This document shows, piece after piece, positions 44,883 to 54,936 of a DNA stretch of 64,000 nucleotides; the first letter of the stretch is position 1, and each line of letters starts with the position of its first letter. The DNA comes from an uncultured Hyphomicrobiales bacterium (GTDB lineage: Bacteria; Pseudomonadota; Alphaproteobacteria; Rhizobiales; Devosiaceae), in the NCBI GenBank assembly GCA_903842455.1, contig CAIMLX010000094.1:1-64000 (forward strand), written 5' to 3'. Made by a program: the position numbers and the translations under genes. A model generated the notes under the pieces. That model worked only from the letters and a program-made list of their open reading frames with translations, did not search any database and had not been told where the DNA came from.

Positions 44883-45899
44883 TCAGTAGGCCCGCATCAC
44901 CGTGAACTCGGCCACATCGCCCAGCAGCGCCTTCATCTCGCTGGGCGGCAACGACTTCAGGGCTTCGCGGGCGTGGCGGGCGTGGGTGCTGGCCTGCTCC
45001 AGCGTACGATCGAGCGCGCCATGGCGGTCGAGCACCGCGACGACGGCCGCAATGTCCGCCGCGCCGGTGCGGGCATTGCCCAGCACCGAGACGATCAGTT
45101 CGCGCTCCGCCGGGCTCGCCACCCCCAGCGTGGTGATGATCGGCAGCGTCATCTTGCCTTCGCGCAGGTCGTCGCCGGTATTCTTGCCCAGCGTGCCGGC
45201 CTCGCCGCGAAAATCGAGCACGTCGTCAACCAGCTGGAATGCGTAGCCGAGTTCGCGGCCATATTCCCGCATCGCCCTGCGGCCGGCCGCATCGGCTCCG
45301 CCCGCCATGGCGCCCACTTCGGTCGCCGCTTCGAACAGCATTGCCGTCTTGGCGCGGATCACGTCGTTGTAGTCTTCGGCCGTGGCCGTGAGGTCGCGTG
45401 TCTTGGACAGCTGCAGCACCTCGCCCTCGGCGATCACCGTGGCAGCCTTGGAGATCACTTCCAGCGCCGGGATGCTGCCCGTCTCCACCATCATCATGAA
45501 GGCCTGGCCGAGCAGGAAATCGCCGACCAGCACGCTTGCCTGGTTGCCCCACTTCATCCGCGCGGCAGCCCGGCCGCGGCGCATCGAACTCTCGTCCACC
45601 ACGTCGTCGTGCAGCAGGGTAGCGTTGTGCAGGAATTCGACGGCAGCCGCGAAGTTCACTTCGCTGCCATTGAGGCGGCCGAACAGCAGCGAGCTGGCGA
45701 TGGTCAGCATCGGCCGCAACCGCTTGCCGCCGGCGTCGATCAGGTAACGGGCGATCTCCGGCACCAGCTCGACATGCGAGCGCGCCCGGTCGAGGATCAT
45801 GGCGTTGACGCGCTCCATGCCCGGACGCGTCGCATCGACCAGCCGTTCGAGTGCCCCCGCGCTCGCCGCCTCGTTTGCCGCTGCCGCCGATAAAGCCAT
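44883..45899 (-). CDS. Polyprenyl diphosphate synthase (ubiquinone side chain type)
   Basis: A 338-residue trans-prenyltransferase. The first Asp-rich motif is LLHDDVVDES, the second is LVDDVLDFRG; GGKRLRPML near the N-terminus and KMTLPII are also typical. The length and sequence fit long-chain synthases making the ubiquinone tail (IspB type) rather than the shorter IspA. The chain length cannot be read from sequence. It diverges from the methyltransferase gene 49 bases away. Confidence 0.92.
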   Translation of the reverse strand: MALSAAAANEAASAGALERLVDATRPGMERVNAMILDRARSHVELVPEIARYLIDAGGKRLRPMLTIASSLLFGRLNGSEVNFAAAVEFLHNATLLHDDVVDESSMRRGRAAARMKWGNQASVLVGDFLLGQAFMMMVETGSIPALEVISKAATVIAEGEVLQLSKTRDLTATAEDYNDVIRAKTAMLFEAATEVGAMAGGADAAGRRAMREYGRELGYAFQLVDDVLDFRGEAGTLGKNTGDDLREGKMTLPIITTLGVASPAERELIVSVLGNARTGAADIAAVVAVLDRHGALDRTLEQASTHARHAREALKSLPPSEMKALLGDVAEFTVMRAY

Positions 45900-45947
45900 A
45901 AATTCCTCGGTTTGAGGGGCTCCGCTGAAGCCCTATAGTCCGGTTCG

Positions 45948-46730
45948 ATGTCCCTAGACCACGTACCCGATCTTGTAAAACAACAAACGTTGACGCGCGA
46001 CGCCTTTTTGGGCGGGCGGCTCTATGTGTCGCAGCCTGAGCGCGGCTTCCGGGCCGGGCTCGACTCCGTGCTGCTCGGCGCGAGCGTCCTGCCGGGCACG
46101 CGCCAGCTGCTCGATCTGGGCGCCGGAGTCGGCACCGCTGCACTGGTAGCGCTCGCCGATCTCGTTGGTTCCAACGCCACTCTCGTCGAGATCGATCCAG
46201 CCACGGCCGCCATCGCCGGGCTGAACCTCGGCGCCAACGGCTTTGCCGAACGCTGCCGCGTGCTAACCCTCGACGTGGTGGCGAAGGGTGCCGTCCGTGC
46301 CGCCGCCGGGCTGCTCGCCGATCAATACGATGCCGTGATCGCCAACCCGCCCTTCTTCGATCCGGGGGCAGGCTCCGCCCCGTCCGCCGCGCGCTCGACC
46401 GCCCGGCACATGCCGCCCGAAGCGCTCGACCTCTGGGTCAAGGCCGCGGCCACCCACGCCGCGCCCGAGGGCGAGGTGATCTTCATCCATGCCGCCCAGA
46501 GCCTGCCGACGCTGCTGCCCGCATTCATGGCGCGCTTCGGGGCCGTCACCGTGCTCCCGCTGACCCCGCGCGAGGGCGAGGCGGCAACCCGCGTGCTGGT
46601 GCGGGGGATCAAGGGCTCCCGCGCCCCCTTCACCCTGCTCGCCAGCCGGGCGCTGCATGAACCGGAGGGGCGGACCTTCCGGCCCGAGTTCGACGCCATC
46701 TTCCGCGGAACCGCCCGGCTGGTCTGGTAA
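45948..46730 (+). CDS. TrmN6-like class I methyltransferase
   Basis: A 260-residue AdoMet-dependent methyltransferase. The AdoMet motif is LLDLGAGVGTAALV, and the catalytic NPPF motif in YDAVIANPPFFDPG marks an amino methyltransferase. This matches tRNA1(Val) adenine-N6 methyltransferases (TrmN6/YfiC), with GRLYVSQPERGFRAGLDSVLL at the N-terminus. The exact target is not proven. It diverges from the polyprenyl synthase and is followed by the S49 peptidase. Confidence 0.88.
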   Translation: MSLDHVPDLVKQQTLTRDAFLGGRLYVSQPERGFRAGLDSVLLGASVLPGTRQLLDLGAGVGTAALVALADLVGSNATLVEIDPATAAIAGLNLGANGFAERCRVLTLDVVAKGAVRAAAGLLADQYDAVIANPPFFDPGAGSAPSAARSTARHMPPEALDLWVKAAATHAAPEGEVIFIHAAQSLPTLLPAFMARFGAVTVLPLTPREGEAATRVLVRGIKGSRAPFTLLASRALHEPEGRTFRPEFDAIFRGTARLVW

Positions 46731-46780
46731 ATCCCGTCCCGTCCACATACATCTGCCTGCAGTTCATGCGAGGGGTGCCG

Positions 46781-47596
46781 ATGGGTTTGCGATCGTGGCT
46801 GAAGCGGATGATGGGGCAGTCCGGCCCCGTTATCCCCGTGGTGCGGCTGCATGGCGTCATCGCGGCTGAACAACGGGCCGGCCGACTCAACATCGAATCC
46901 GTCGCCCCGCTGCTGGCGCGTGCCTTCGCCAACAAGGCGGCACCGGCTGTCGCCATCATCGTCAACTCGCCGGGTGGTTCGCCCGTGCAATCGCGGCTGA
47001 TCGCCAAGCGCATCCGCGACCTTGCCGACGAGAACCGCAAGCCGGTGCTGGTGTTCGTCGAAGATGCAGCGGCGTCGGGCGGCTACTTCATCGCCACGGC
47101 GGGCGACGAGATCATCGCCGATCCGTCCTCGATCGTCGGCTCGATCGGCGTCATCTTCGCCGGCTTCGGCTTTGTCGGCGCGCTCGACAAGCTGGGCGTC
47201 GAGAGGCGCGTCCATACCTCGGGCCGCAACAAGTCGACCCTCGATCCCTTCCTGCCCGAAAAGCCGGAGGACGTGGAGCGCATCAAGACTCTCGAGAATG
47301 ATATCCACGCGGTGTTCATCGACTGGGTGAAGACGCGCCGCGGCAGCCGCTTCAAGGCGGGCGACGACACGCTCTTCACCGGCGAATTCTGGAGCGGCGT
47401 CCGTGGTCTCGAGCTCGGCCTCGTCGATGGCCTCGGCGACATTCGCGAAACGCTGCGCGCCCGCTACGGCGACAAGGTCGAGATGCAGGTGATTGCGCCC
47501 AAACGCGGATTGTTCACCCTGCCGCGCATCGGGCTTGCCGCAGACGTGGCAGCCGCCCTCGAGGATCGCGCCTACTGGACGAGGCTGGGCCTGTGA
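46781..47596 (+). CDS. S49 family serine peptidase (SppA/SohB-like)
   Basis: A 271-residue signal-peptide-peptidase-like enzyme. The Ser nucleophile lies in EDAAASGGYFIATA and the general base Lys in HTSGRNKSTLDPF, a Ser-Lys dyad; NSPGGSP is the oxyanion region. There is no strong N-terminal membrane anchor in the chosen product. I use the ATG at 46781 with GAGGGG upstream rather than 46766. It overlaps the small downstream gene by four bases. Confidence 0.92.
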   Translation: MGLRSWLKRMMGQSGPVIPVVRLHGVIAAEQRAGRLNIESVAPLLARAFANKAAPAVAIIVNSPGGSPVQSRLIAKRIRDLADENRKPVLVFVEDAAASGGYFIATAGDEIIADPSSIVGSIGVIFAGFGFVGALDKLGVERRVHTSGRNKSTLDPFLPEKPEDVERIKTLENDIHAVFIDWVKTRRGSRFKAGDDTLFTGEFWSGVRGLELGLVDGLGDIRETLRARYGDKVEMQVIAPKRGLFTLPRIGLAADVAAALEDRAYWTRLGL

Positions 47597-47811
47597 CCGC
47601 GCTGATCCTCCGCATCATCATCATCACCGTCATCGGCCTCGCCATCTTCTGGGGTGCCCGCAGGATCTGGCGCGACTGGAGCGGCGCCTTCAAGGCCGAG
47701 GACAAGGCCCGCCTCGATCGCGACCGCGCCGAACGCGACAATATCAAGCGAGACGCCGGCCTGATCACCCTGAAGCGCGACAAGGACGGCAAGTTCAGGC
47801 CCGACGAGTGA
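47593..47811 (+). CDS. Small single-span membrane protein
   Basis: A 72-residue protein: an N-terminal hydrophobic helix (LILRIIIITVIGLAIFWGA) followed by a strongly charged tail (DKARLDRDRAERDNIKRDAG). The GTG start overlaps the S49 stop (GTGA) and glyQ begins 71 bases after it. Similar small proteins occupy this place in related genomes, but the function is unknown. Confidence 0.75.
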   Translation: MTALILRIIIITVIGLAIFWGARRIWRDWSGAFKAEDKARLDRDRAERDNIKRDAGLITLKRDKDGKFRPDE

Positions 47812-47882
47812 TCGGCCGGTTCCCTTGACCCGGTAGTGCCCGGCAACTAGGTTCCGCCCGCAATTCCAGCCTGGATTTCGTC

Positions 47883-48806
47883 ATGACCGACCTGCCGTCC
47901 CACATGGACCCCCGGAACTCGTTCCAGGGCCTCATCCTCACGCTGCAGCGCTACTGGGCGGAGCAGGGTTGTGTCATCCTGCAGCCCTACGACATGCAGA
48001 TGGGCGCCGGCACCTTCCACACCGCGACGACGCTGCGCGCCCTCGGGCCGAAGCCGTGGAAGGCCGCCTACGTCCAGCCCTCGCGCCGCCCCAAGGATGG
48101 CCGCTACGGCGAGAACCCCAACCGGCTGCAGCACTATTACCAGTTCCAGGTGATCCTGAAGCCGTCGCCCGACAACATCCAGGACCTCTACCTGAACTCG
48201 CTCGACGAGATCGGGCTCAACCGCAAGTTGCACGACATCCGCTTCGTCGAGGACGACTGGGAGAGCCCGACGCTGGGCGCCTGGGGCCTCGGCTGGGAGT
48301 GCTGGTGCGACGGCATGGAAGTGAGCCAGTTCACCTATTTCCAGCAGGTCGCCGGCTTCGAGACCATGCCGGTGCCGGGCGAGATCACCTATGGCCTCGA
48401 GCGCCTCGCCATGTATGTGCAGGGGGTGGAGAACGTCTACGACCTCAACTTCAACGGCCGCGAGGGCGACGACAAGGTCACCTATGGCGACGTGTTCCTG
48501 CAGAACGAGCAGGAATTCTCGAAATACAATTTCGAGGCCGCCGATACCGAGATGCTGTTCCGGCATTTCAAGGATGCCGAGGACGAGTGCCGCGCCATCC
48601 TGAAAAAGGGTGCCGTCGGCAACCGGCAGACCATGGCCGTCCCCGCATATGAGCAGGTCGTGAAAGCCTCGCACAACTTCAACCTGCTCGATGCGCGTGG
48701 CGTCATCTCGGTGCAGGAGCGGCAGAGCTACATCCTGCGCATCCGCGACCTCGCCAAGCAGTGCGGCGAAGCATGGCTGCAGACCGCCGGCGGCGGCGCC
48801 GACTAA
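47883..48806 (+). CDS. glyQ: Glycyl-tRNA synthetase alpha subunit
   Basis: Catalytic chain of the tetrameric glycyl-tRNA synthetase, 307 residues. It has [20 protein letters not shown], the [16 protein letters not shown] motif, [20 protein letters not shown] and [20 protein letters not shown], all characteristic. Its partner glyS is about 12 kb upstream with eleven other genes between them. It converges on a minus-strand hypothetical gene nine bases later. Confidence 0.97.
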   Translation: MTDLPSHMDPRNSFQGLILTLQRYWAEQGCVILQPYDMQMGAGTFHTATTLRALGPKPWKAAYVQPSRRPKDGRYGENPNRLQHYYQFQVILKPSPDNIQDLYLNSLDEIGLNRKLHDIRFVEDDWESPTLGAWGLGWECWCDGMEVSQFTYFQQVAGFETMPVPGEITYGLERLAMYVQGVENVYDLNFNGREGDDKVTYGDVFLQNEQEFSKYNFEAADTEMLFRHFKDAEDECRAILKKGAVGNRQTMAVPAYEQVVKASHNFNLLDARGVISVQERQSYILRIRDLAKQCGEAWLQTAGGGAD

Positions 48807-48815
48807 ACCCCGCCC

Positions 48816-49184
48816 TCAGGCGAGGCCGGTCAGCTTGATCAGCGCCACGACGATCCCCGTCGAGGCGGTGGCGAGGGCCACGGCGAGCAGCGTGTTCGCC
48901 CGCCCGCGCGCCACGATGGTGGCGACCGAGACGGCCGCGAGATAGGCCGGCCCCAGCACCAGCGTCCACCAGCCAAGCTGCCCCACCAGCAGCGCCAGCG
49001 TCCCCAGCACGCAGGCTGCGGTCGCGAACAGCGCCGCGTGGCCGTAGCGTTCGTTGGTCGAGGCCCGGCGCACGGCATCAGCCGGCGCTTCGGCGTTCGA
49101 TATGGCAGACTGGGAGGAGGCCGTGGCAGGCTCCGTGGGGCGTTTGTGGTTGCGACTCATGGGAACAAGCGTTGGCCGCGCCAT
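48816..49184 (-). CDS. Hypothetical membrane protein
   Basis: A 122-residue protein with a polar N-terminus and three predicted membrane helices (HAALFATAACVLGTLALLVGQ, WWTLVLGPAYLAAVSVATIV, NTLLAVALATASTGIVVALI). I chose the ATG at 49184, which has GAGG six bases upstream; the ATG at 49160 is another candidate. The longer frame overlaps rnhA and is rejected. I do not recognise the family. It is downstream of the ispH-GNAT-rnhA group on the same strand and converges on glyQ. Confidence 0.65.
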   Translation of the reverse strand: MARPTLVPMSRNHKRPTEPATASSQSAISNAEAPADAVRRASTNERYGHAALFATAACVLGTLALLVGQLGWWTLVLGPAYLAAVSVATIVARGRANTLLAVALATASTGIVVALIKLTGLA

Positions 49185-49258
49185 GCCGTTCCTCAAACCC
49201 TGATACCCGGTCATCCTGAACACCGGGTTTCTATCCACAGTTGGAATGCGCCGAACCG

Positions 49259-49726
49259 TCAGACCGGTGGCATGTAGCCCGTGCGCTTGGCGGCCTTGAA
49301 CGGGGCCATGCCCTCGTTGGCGAGCTGGTCGGCGCGCTCGTTCATCTCGTCGCCGGCGTGGCCCTTTACCCAGTGCCAGTTGATGGTGTGGCGCTGCGTG
49401 GCGGCATCGAGGGCCTGCCACAGTTCGGCATTCTTCACCGGCTTCTTGTCAGCGGTCCGCCAGCCGTTCTTCTTCCAGCCGTGGATCCACTTGGTCAGCC
49501 CGTCCTTGACGTAGTTGCTGTCGGTGTTGAGCTCGACCTCGCAGGGGCGAGACAGTGCCGTCAGCGCCTCGATGGCGGCCGTCAGTTCCATCTGGTTGTT
49601 GGTGGTGAGGAGCGCGCCGCCCTTCAGCTCCTTGACCTTGTCGCCATATTGCAGCACGGCGCCCCAGCCGCCGGGGCCGGGATTGCCCGAGCAGGCCCCG
49701 TCGGTGTGCACGATGACCTTGGCCAT
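49259..49726 (-). CDS. rnhA: Ribonuclease HI
   Basis: A 155-residue RNase H1 that cleaves the RNA strand of RNA-DNA hybrids. The catalytic acids are in [18 protein letters not shown] (Asp), [13 protein letters not shown] (Glu), [13 protein letters not shown] (Asp) and the final [14 protein letters not shown] (Asp). I chose the ATG at 49726 ([10 protein letters not shown]), which overlaps the GNAT stop by one base. It is the last gene of an ispH-GNAT-rnhA set. Confidence 0.96.
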   Translation of the reverse strand: MAKVIVHTDGACSGNPGPGGWGAVLQYGDKVKELKGGALLTTNNQMELTAAIEALTALSRPCEVELNTDSNYVKDGLTKWIHGWKKNGWRTADKKPVKNAELWQALDAATQRHTINWHWVKGHAGDEMNERADQLANEGMAPFKAAKRTGYMPPV

Positions 49727-50253
49727 CAGGCAGAAACCGGCCGGTCGTAGCGGTACCACTCGCAATAGTGGCCGTGATCGTTGTCGCCGGTATGGGTGTA
49801 GATGCCGCCGAGCTTCCGCAGCACCTTCAGCGACGCTGCATTGCGCACGTCGGCAATGCCGATGAAATGGTCACGGTCGGTGGCGCGCCAGTACCAGTCG
49901 CGCAGGGCGCTCGCCGCCTCGAACACATAGCCGTTGCCCCAGAACTCGGGGAACAGCGAGTAGCCGATCTCCGGCGTGTCGTCCGGGCCGTACACGCCGA
50001 ACCCGCAGCGGCCCACGAGCACGCCATCGGCTTTCCGCGTCACCCGCAGCTTGCCCATCTGCTGGCGCTCGAACAGCTCGATCCAGTGGGCGAGCGCCGA
50101 GTCCATCTGCTCTTTCGTCCACGGCTGACCGTGCTCGGTCAGGAATTGCGCCACCACCGGGTCGCCATGCAGGCGGTAGAGGTCGTCGATCTGGTCCGCC
50201 CGCCAGCCCGAGAGCACCAGGCGGTCGGTTTCGAGAAGGGTAAGGTCGGTCAT
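49726..50253 (-). CDS. GNAT N-acetyltransferase
   Basis: A 175-residue RimJ-type acetyltransferase: [20 protein letters not shown] at the N-terminus and the [21 protein letters not shown] acetyl-CoA region, followed by the [17 protein letters not shown] segment. The gene overlaps ispH by four bases and rnhA by one, so the three are probably one transcript. In many Hyphomicrobiales this slot holds homoserine kinase (thrB), so its presence here is a swap. The target is unknown. Confidence 0.9.
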   Translation of the reverse strand: MTDLTLLETDRLVLSGWRADQIDDLYRLHGDPVVAQFLTEHGQPWTKEQMDSALAHWIELFERQQMGKLRVTRKADGVLVGRCGFGVYGPDDTPEIGYSLFPEFWGNGYVFEAASALRDWYWRATDRDHFIGIADVRNAASLKVLRKLGGIYTHTGDNDHGHYCEWYRYDRPVSA

Positions 50254-51212
50254 GCGGGTGGTTGCGTCCGGAGTTCGCGCGGCAGGTTGAAGACGACGCT
50301 CTCGCGCTGTTCGCCCGATGCCGAGACACGGATATCGAAGCGCTGCGCGAAAGCCTCGATCACCTCGTCGACCAGCGTTTCTGGCGCCGAGGCGCCGGCG
50401 GTGATGCCCAGCGTGCGGATGCCCTCGTAGCGACTCCAGTCGATCCGGTCGGCGCGCTCGACCAGCGTGGCGTTGGCGCAGCCCGAGCGCTGCGCGACTT
50501 CCACCAGCCGCACCGAGTTCGACGATTCGGGCGCTCCCACCACGATCATCGCCTCGACCGACGGCGCGACGCGCTTCACGGCTTCCTGGCGGTTGGTGGT
50601 GGCGTAGCAGATGTCTTCCTTGTGTGGCAGCGCGATGGCCGGGAAGCGCCGGCGCAGCACGTCGACGATCGCTGAGGTATCGTCGACGCTGAGCGTCGTC
50701 TGCGTCACATAGGCGAGCTTGCCGGCGTCGCGCGGCGTGAACGCCTCGGCGTCCTCCACCGTCTGCACCAAGGTGATCGCGCCCTCGGGCAATTGCCCCA
50801 ACGTGCCGATCACCTCGACATGGCCGGCATGGCCGATGAGGATGATCTCCTTGCCCGCCTCGAACTGGCGGTTGGCCTCGATATGCACCTTCGAGACCAG
50901 CGGGCAGGTTGCATCGAGAAAGAACATGTTCCGTGCCCTGGCGCCCTCGGGCACCGTCTTGGGCACGCCGTGGGCCGAGAACACCACCGGCGCCTCGCTC
51001 GCGGGGATCTCGTCGAGCTCCTCGACGAACACCGCGCCCTTCTGCTTCAGCCCATCCACCACGTATTTGTTGTGCACGATGGCATGGCGAACGTAGACCG
51101 GCGCGCCATAGCGCTCCAGCGCCAGCTCGACGATCTGGATGGCGCGATCGACCCCGGCGCAGAATCCGCGCGGGGCGCACAACGTTATGTCCAAGTGCGG
51201 CCTTGTTTGCAT
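50250..51212 (-). CDS. ispH: 4-hydroxy-3-methylbut-2-enyl diphosphate reductase
   Basis: Last enzyme of the non-mevalonate pathway (also LytB), making IPP and DMAPP; 320 residues. The three cluster cysteines are in [26 protein letters not shown] and [23 protein letters not shown] carries the catalytic His region and [11 protein letters not shown] is typical. I chose the ATG at 51212 ([11 protein letters not shown]); the longer frame enters the divergent PPDK-like gene. Two copies of CTTGACTTG lie upstream and may include the promoter. Confidence 0.95.
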   Translation of the reverse strand: MQTRPHLDITLCAPRGFCAGVDRAIQIVELALERYGAPVYVRHAIVHNKYVVDGLKQKGAVFVEELDEIPASEAPVVFSAHGVPKTVPEGARARNMFFLDATCPLVSKVHIEANRQFEAGKEIILIGHAGHVEVIGTLGQLPEGAITLVQTVEDAEAFTPRDAGKLAYVTQTTLSVDDTSAIVDVLRRRFPAIALPHKEDICYATTNRQEAVKRVAPSVEAMIVVGAPESSNSVRLVEVAQRSGCANATLVERADRIDWSRYEGIRTLGITAGASAPETLVDEVIEAFAQRFDIRVSASGEQRESVVFNLPRELRTQPPA

Positions 51213-51321
51213 ACCACACGAAATGCGGCGCGCCGGGTGACAAGTCAAGGTCTGCAAGTCAAGTGTTGCGGCTCTGGTGCTTGCCCGGCAATATGTTCGA
51301 CAGCAGATTGGTTGGTGCCCT

Positions 51322-53571
51322 GTGACCCTGGCCTTGGAAATGTTCGCGATTGCGCCCGCCACGGGCAAGGCGAACCTTTCGGTGGCGCAGGAAGCGCTGC
51401 TGGCTGGAAAGGCCGCGTGGCTCAACGAGGCGCACAAGGCCGGCCTCGCCGTCATCCACACCATCGCCATTTCGCGCGCCGCCTGGGATGCGCTGCAGCG
51501 CGAGCGACGCCAGCAGGATAGCCGCCTGCGCACCCACTGGGTGGCAACGTTGTTCCGCCTCGTCGGCCGCGACGGATTGCCGCCGCAACTGGTGGTGCGC
51601 ACCGCCGCCCCGTTACACAGCTCGGGGCTGATGCAGGGCCGCTCCGGCCTGCCCGCGCCGCAGAGCGAAGCCGAGGCGGTCGATCCGGCCCGGCCACTGG
51701 CCCGCGCCATCGCCGACGCCTTCGAGTCTTACCCCGACGTGGTCGAGCCCGGTCGGCAGATCGTCATCGTCCAAGCCATGGCCGAGGGCGAGCTGCGGCT
51801 GTTCCTGACCCGCGATGCCAATACCGGCGCCCTTGGTCCGGCGGCGAGCAACGGCTCCCCCTTCGGCCCGCTGCCCGCGAGCGCAACGACCCTGTGCGAG
51901 GTGCTCGATGGCCTCGCCGGGCGCAATCTCGCCTGCCTCGTCTCGGTTGAAGGCGATGCGGTGCGACTGCTCTCCGCCCGCCCGGCCAATGCCAGCGCCG
52001 CGGCCGAACTCGAGGCGGCGGTGGACCGGGTCGCCCGCCGAAGCTGGACGCCGCGCGAGGCCGTCGCCCACATCGATCCCTCGCGGCTGCAGCAACTCCT
52101 GCATCCCCGGCTCAAGGCGCCCGAACCCTCGCATGTGCTGGCCTCCGGCCTCGGCGTATCGCCGGGCGCGGCAAGCGGCATCATCGTCTTCACCACCGAG
52201 GACGCGGCCCGCATGAAGGCGCGCGGCCGCCACTGCATCCTCGTCGTCACCGAGACGGGCCCGACCGATATCGAGGGCATGCGGGCCGCCACCGGCATCC
52301 TCACCGCGCGCGGCGGCATGACCAGCCACGCCGGCGTCGTGGCGCGCATCACCGGCAAGCCCTGCGTCGCCGGTGTCCGCTCGCTGTCGATCAACCTTTC
52401 CGAACTCACCTGCCGCATCGGCGAGCGCGAGTTCCGCATGGGTGACCGCATCACCATCGATGGCTCGGATGGCTCGGTCTACCTGGGCGCCCTGCCGCTG
52501 GCCCAGCCGCATATCGGCGGCGCCATGGGCAAGCTGCTCGGCTGGTCGGACGCCTCGCGCCAGGTGCAGGTTCGCGCCAATGCCGAAACCGTCGAGGCGG
52601 TCACCACGGCGCTGAGCTTCGGCGCCGAGGGCATCGGGCTTGCGCGCTCCGAGCACATGTTCTTTTCCCGCGAGCGCATGGTGGCGCTGCGCCGCATGAT
52701 CCTGTCCGAGGATGCCGCCGACCGCGAGAAGGCGCTCGAAGGCCTCGTCCGCTTCCAGACCGACGACTACTCGGCCATCTTCACCGCCATGCGGGGGCGC
52801 CCGGTGACGGTGCGGCTGTTCGACCCGCCGCTGCACGAATTCCTGCCGCGCACCGACGACGACATCGAGGAGACCGCCCAGTCGCTCGGCCTGCCGGTGC
52901 GTGCGCTGAAGCTGAGGCTCGAACGCATCGCCGAAACCAACCCGATGCTCGGGCACCGGGGTGTCCGGCTCGCCATCACCTATCCCGAAATCCTCAAGAT
53001 GCAGATCGAGGCGCTGTGCGCCGGCGTCCGCTCGGCCTCCGAGCGACAGGCCGAGCCCGTGGTGCTCGAGGTGATGGTGCCGTTCGTCTCCACAGTCTCC
53101 GAGGTTGTGGAGGTGAAGCGGCAGGTGTTCGACATCATCGACCGGGCCGGCCTTCCCGCCGCAGGGCGCGAAAAGTTCCAGTTCGGCACCATGATCGAGC
53201 TGCCCCGCGCGGCGCTCCGGGCCGGTGACATCGCCGAGCACGTCGACTTCTTCTCGTTCGGCACCAACGATCTGACGCAGACCACCTACGGCATCTCGCG
53301 CGACGACGCCCCGGCCTTCCTCTCGGCCTACCAGCGCAAGGGCCTCTACGATTTCGATCCGTTCGTCACGCTCGACCAGAAGGGCGTCGGCGAAATGATC
53401 GCCATCGCCATCGAACGCGGCAAGCGGGTGAACCCGGCGCTGAAGATCGGCATCTGCGGCGAACACGCGGGCGACCCGGCATCCCTGCGCTTCTTCGCCG
53501 GGCTCGATGTGGACTATGTCAGCTGCTCGCCGTACCGCGTGCCGGTCGCAAGGCTGACGCTGGCGCAGTAG
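51322..53571 (+). CDS. PPDK-like protein with reduced ATP-grasp domain
   Basis: A 749-residue homologue of pyruvate phosphate dikinase, about 120 shorter than usual. The phospho-histidine H336 is in [22 protein letters not shown] and the catalytic Cys C712 is in [12 protein letters not shown]; their spacing of 376 residues is the same as in characterised PPDK. The PEP/pyruvate barrel keeps [22 protein letters not shown] and [13 protein letters not shown]. The N-terminal ATP-grasp part is shortened and its glycine-rich loop reads LLAGKAAWL in place of GGKG. ATP use is therefore doubtful. The start is uncertain (GTG 51322, GTG 51277 or ATG 51340). Confidence 0.85.
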   Translation: MTLALEMFAIAPATGKANLSVAQEALLAGKAAWLNEAHKAGLAVIHTIAISRAAWDALQRERRQQDSRLRTHWVATLFRLVGRDGLPPQLVVRTAAPLHSSGLMQGRSGLPAPQSEAEAVDPARPLARAIADAFESYPDVVEPGRQIVIVQAMAEGELRLFLTRDANTGALGPAASNGSPFGPLPASATTLCEVLDGLAGRNLACLVSVEGDAVRLLSARPANASAAAELEAAVDRVARRSWTPREAVAHIDPSRLQQLLHPRLKAPEPSHVLASGLGVSPGAASGIIVFTTEDAARMKARGRHCILVVTETGPTDIEGMRAATGILTARGGMTSHAGVVARITGKPCVAGVRSLSINLSELTCRIGEREFRMGDRITIDGSDGSVYLGALPLAQPHIGGAMGKLLGWSDASRQVQVRANAETVEAVTTALSFGAEGIGLARSEHMFFSRERMVALRRMILSEDAADREKALEGLVRFQTDDYSAIFTAMRGRPVTVRLFDPPLHEFLPRTDDDIEETAQSLGLPVRALKLRLERIAETNPMLGHRGVRLAITYPEILKMQIEALCAGVRSASERQAEPVVLEVMVPFVSTVSEVVEVKRQVFDIIDRAGLPAAGREKFQFGTMIELPRAALRAGDIAEHVDFFSFGTNDLTQTTYGISRDDAPAFLSAYQRKGLYDFDPFVTLDQKGVGEMIAIAIERGKRVNPALKIGICGEHAGDPASLRFFAGLDVDYVSCSPYRVPVARLTLAQ

Positions 53572-53921
53572 CGGGTAGAGCGGCCTGCGGCCGACCCCTC
53601 ATCCGCCCTTCGGGCACCTTCTCCCTCAAGGGGAGAAGGGAGAGGGTGCACTGCCGCATCCCATTGGGCACTGTTGCCCCTCTCCCCTTGAGGGAGAGGG
53701 TGGCGCGAAGCGCCGGGTGAGGGGACGTTCAGTCATCACCCCAAACTATCACACCACCGCCACCTCTCCGCCGCGTCACCCTCAAATCCACGCCGCGATG
53801 ATCGCGTTTACCTCGCCCTAACCCTAACCCCGCATTATCCGGTCTGTCGGCATTTGCGTCACAGTTTAACTGAGTTGCCGGCGCTTCGTAGTTGCGTACT
53901 CGCGTGGATAGTAAAAGCGTA
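53572..53921. other. Intergenic region with a palindromic element
   Basis: The gap holds the mosaic element at 53593-53727 and then a stretch with CCCTAACCCTAACCCC (near 53815) and a TTTAACTGAGTTG just before the hydrolase gene. I see no gene. The 150 bases nearest the hydrolase presumably hold its promoter. Confidence 0.6.
53593..53727. repeat. Mosaic palindromic element, copy 6 (chimera)
   Basis: Its left half (GACCCCTCATCCGCCCTTCG, CACCTTCTCCCTCAAGGGG) belongs to the type seen at 33304, 37406 and 44724. Its right half (CCCCTCTCCCCTTGAGGG, GGGTGAGGGGACG) belongs to the type at 28196. This mixture supports mosaic evolution of the family. Confidence 0.8.
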
Positions 53922-54926
53922 ATGGCCCACTATAGGACCACCCCGCTCAGCCGGTCTCGTCAGGACCTGGCTGTGCTCAAAGGCCTGCTTGGCTTCGTGA
54001 TGCTCACTGCGTCGAGCGTCGCCCTGGCCTTGCCGGCCAAGGCGCCGGGCATGGCGAGCGATCCCGTGGCCGTGGCGGTTGTTGCCCCATCGGCCACGCT
54101 GTCGCGTGTCGGCACCGACCTGATCATCACCGGCTCCATCGACCTGTTCGAGAGCGCCAGCTTCAACGGGGCCAACCGGGCCCTGAAGCAGGACCGGGCG
54201 CGGCCGCATGTCGATCTGCTTGCCATGACGGCCGACTTCTCCGATATCCGCGCCCGCATAGCCGCCCTCCGCAACCCGGAGGCTGTCGCCGCAGTGGTAA
54301 CGCCGGTCACTGGAACCGCCGAAACCATTGAGGTCGCGTCCATCGATCCGGACATGACCAACTCCGCCGCCCTTGCCGCCATCGACGCGCTGGCCCCCGA
54401 CGCGGACGTTCCCCTGCCGCGCACCATGAGCAAGGCACTGGCCTACGCCCGCGAAGAACTCCCCGCGACGGCCTTCGACGGCACCGTGATCGACAAGAAG
54501 GGCAAGAAGTTCTCCGACAAGGAACTCTGGTGCATGGCCACCGCCATCTACTTCGAGGCGCGCGGCGAGACCTATCGCGGCCAGGTCGCGGTCGCGCAGG
54601 TCGTCATGAACCGGGTCGGCCACAAGCTCTACCCCAACAGCATCTGCGGCGTGGTGTTCCAGAACCAGAGCAAGCGCAACGCCTGCCAGTTCTCCTTCGC
54701 CTGCGATGGCATCCCCGAAAAGATCAACGACCAGAAGTCGTGGAAGCAGGCCCAGCAGATCGCCTCCGAGGTCGTCTCCGGCAAGGAATACCTGACCGAG
54801 GTCGGCTACGCGACGCACTACCACGCCACCTACGTCCGCCCGCACTGGGCCCCGCGCATGACCAAGCTGACCAAGATCGGCCTGCACGTCTTCTACCAGT
54901 TCAAGCGTGGCTGGAAGTACGGCTGA
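53922..54926 (+). CDS. SleB-type cell wall hydrolase
   Basis: A 334-residue protein with an N-terminal membrane segment or signal (LLGFVMLTASSVALALPA) and a C-terminal Hydrolase_2 (SleB) domain. Domain motifs are LWCMATAIYFEARGETYRGQ with the catalytic Glu, VAQVVMNRV, ACQFSFACDG and ATHYHATYVRPHWAP. Such enzymes cut peptidoglycan. The middle, about 100 residues, is Ala/Val-rich and poorly conserved. I chose the ATG at 53922; TTG 53892 and GTG 53904 are in frame, and none has a good ribosome site. Confidence 0.9.
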   Translation: MAHYRTTPLSRSRQDLAVLKGLLGFVMLTASSVALALPAKAPGMASDPVAVAVVAPSATLSRVGTDLIITGSIDLFESASFNGANRALKQDRARPHVDLLAMTADFSDIRARIAALRNPEAVAAVVTPVTGTAETIEVASIDPDMTNSAALAAIDALAPDADVPLPRTMSKALAYAREELPATAFDGTVIDKKGKKFSDKELWCMATAIYFEARGETYRGQVAVAQVVMNRVGHKLYPNSICGVVFQNQSKRNACQFSFACDGIPEKINDQKSWKQAQQIASEVVSGKEYLTEVGYATHYHATYVRPHWAPRMTKLTKIGLHVFYQFKRGWKYG

Positions 54927-54936
54927 CCGCCCGGCC

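Noticed and set aside
53810-53840. CCCTAACCCTAACCCC near the hydrolase gene as a telomere-like or replication repeat
   Set aside because: Only two short units occur, so it is too little to claim a functional repeat.
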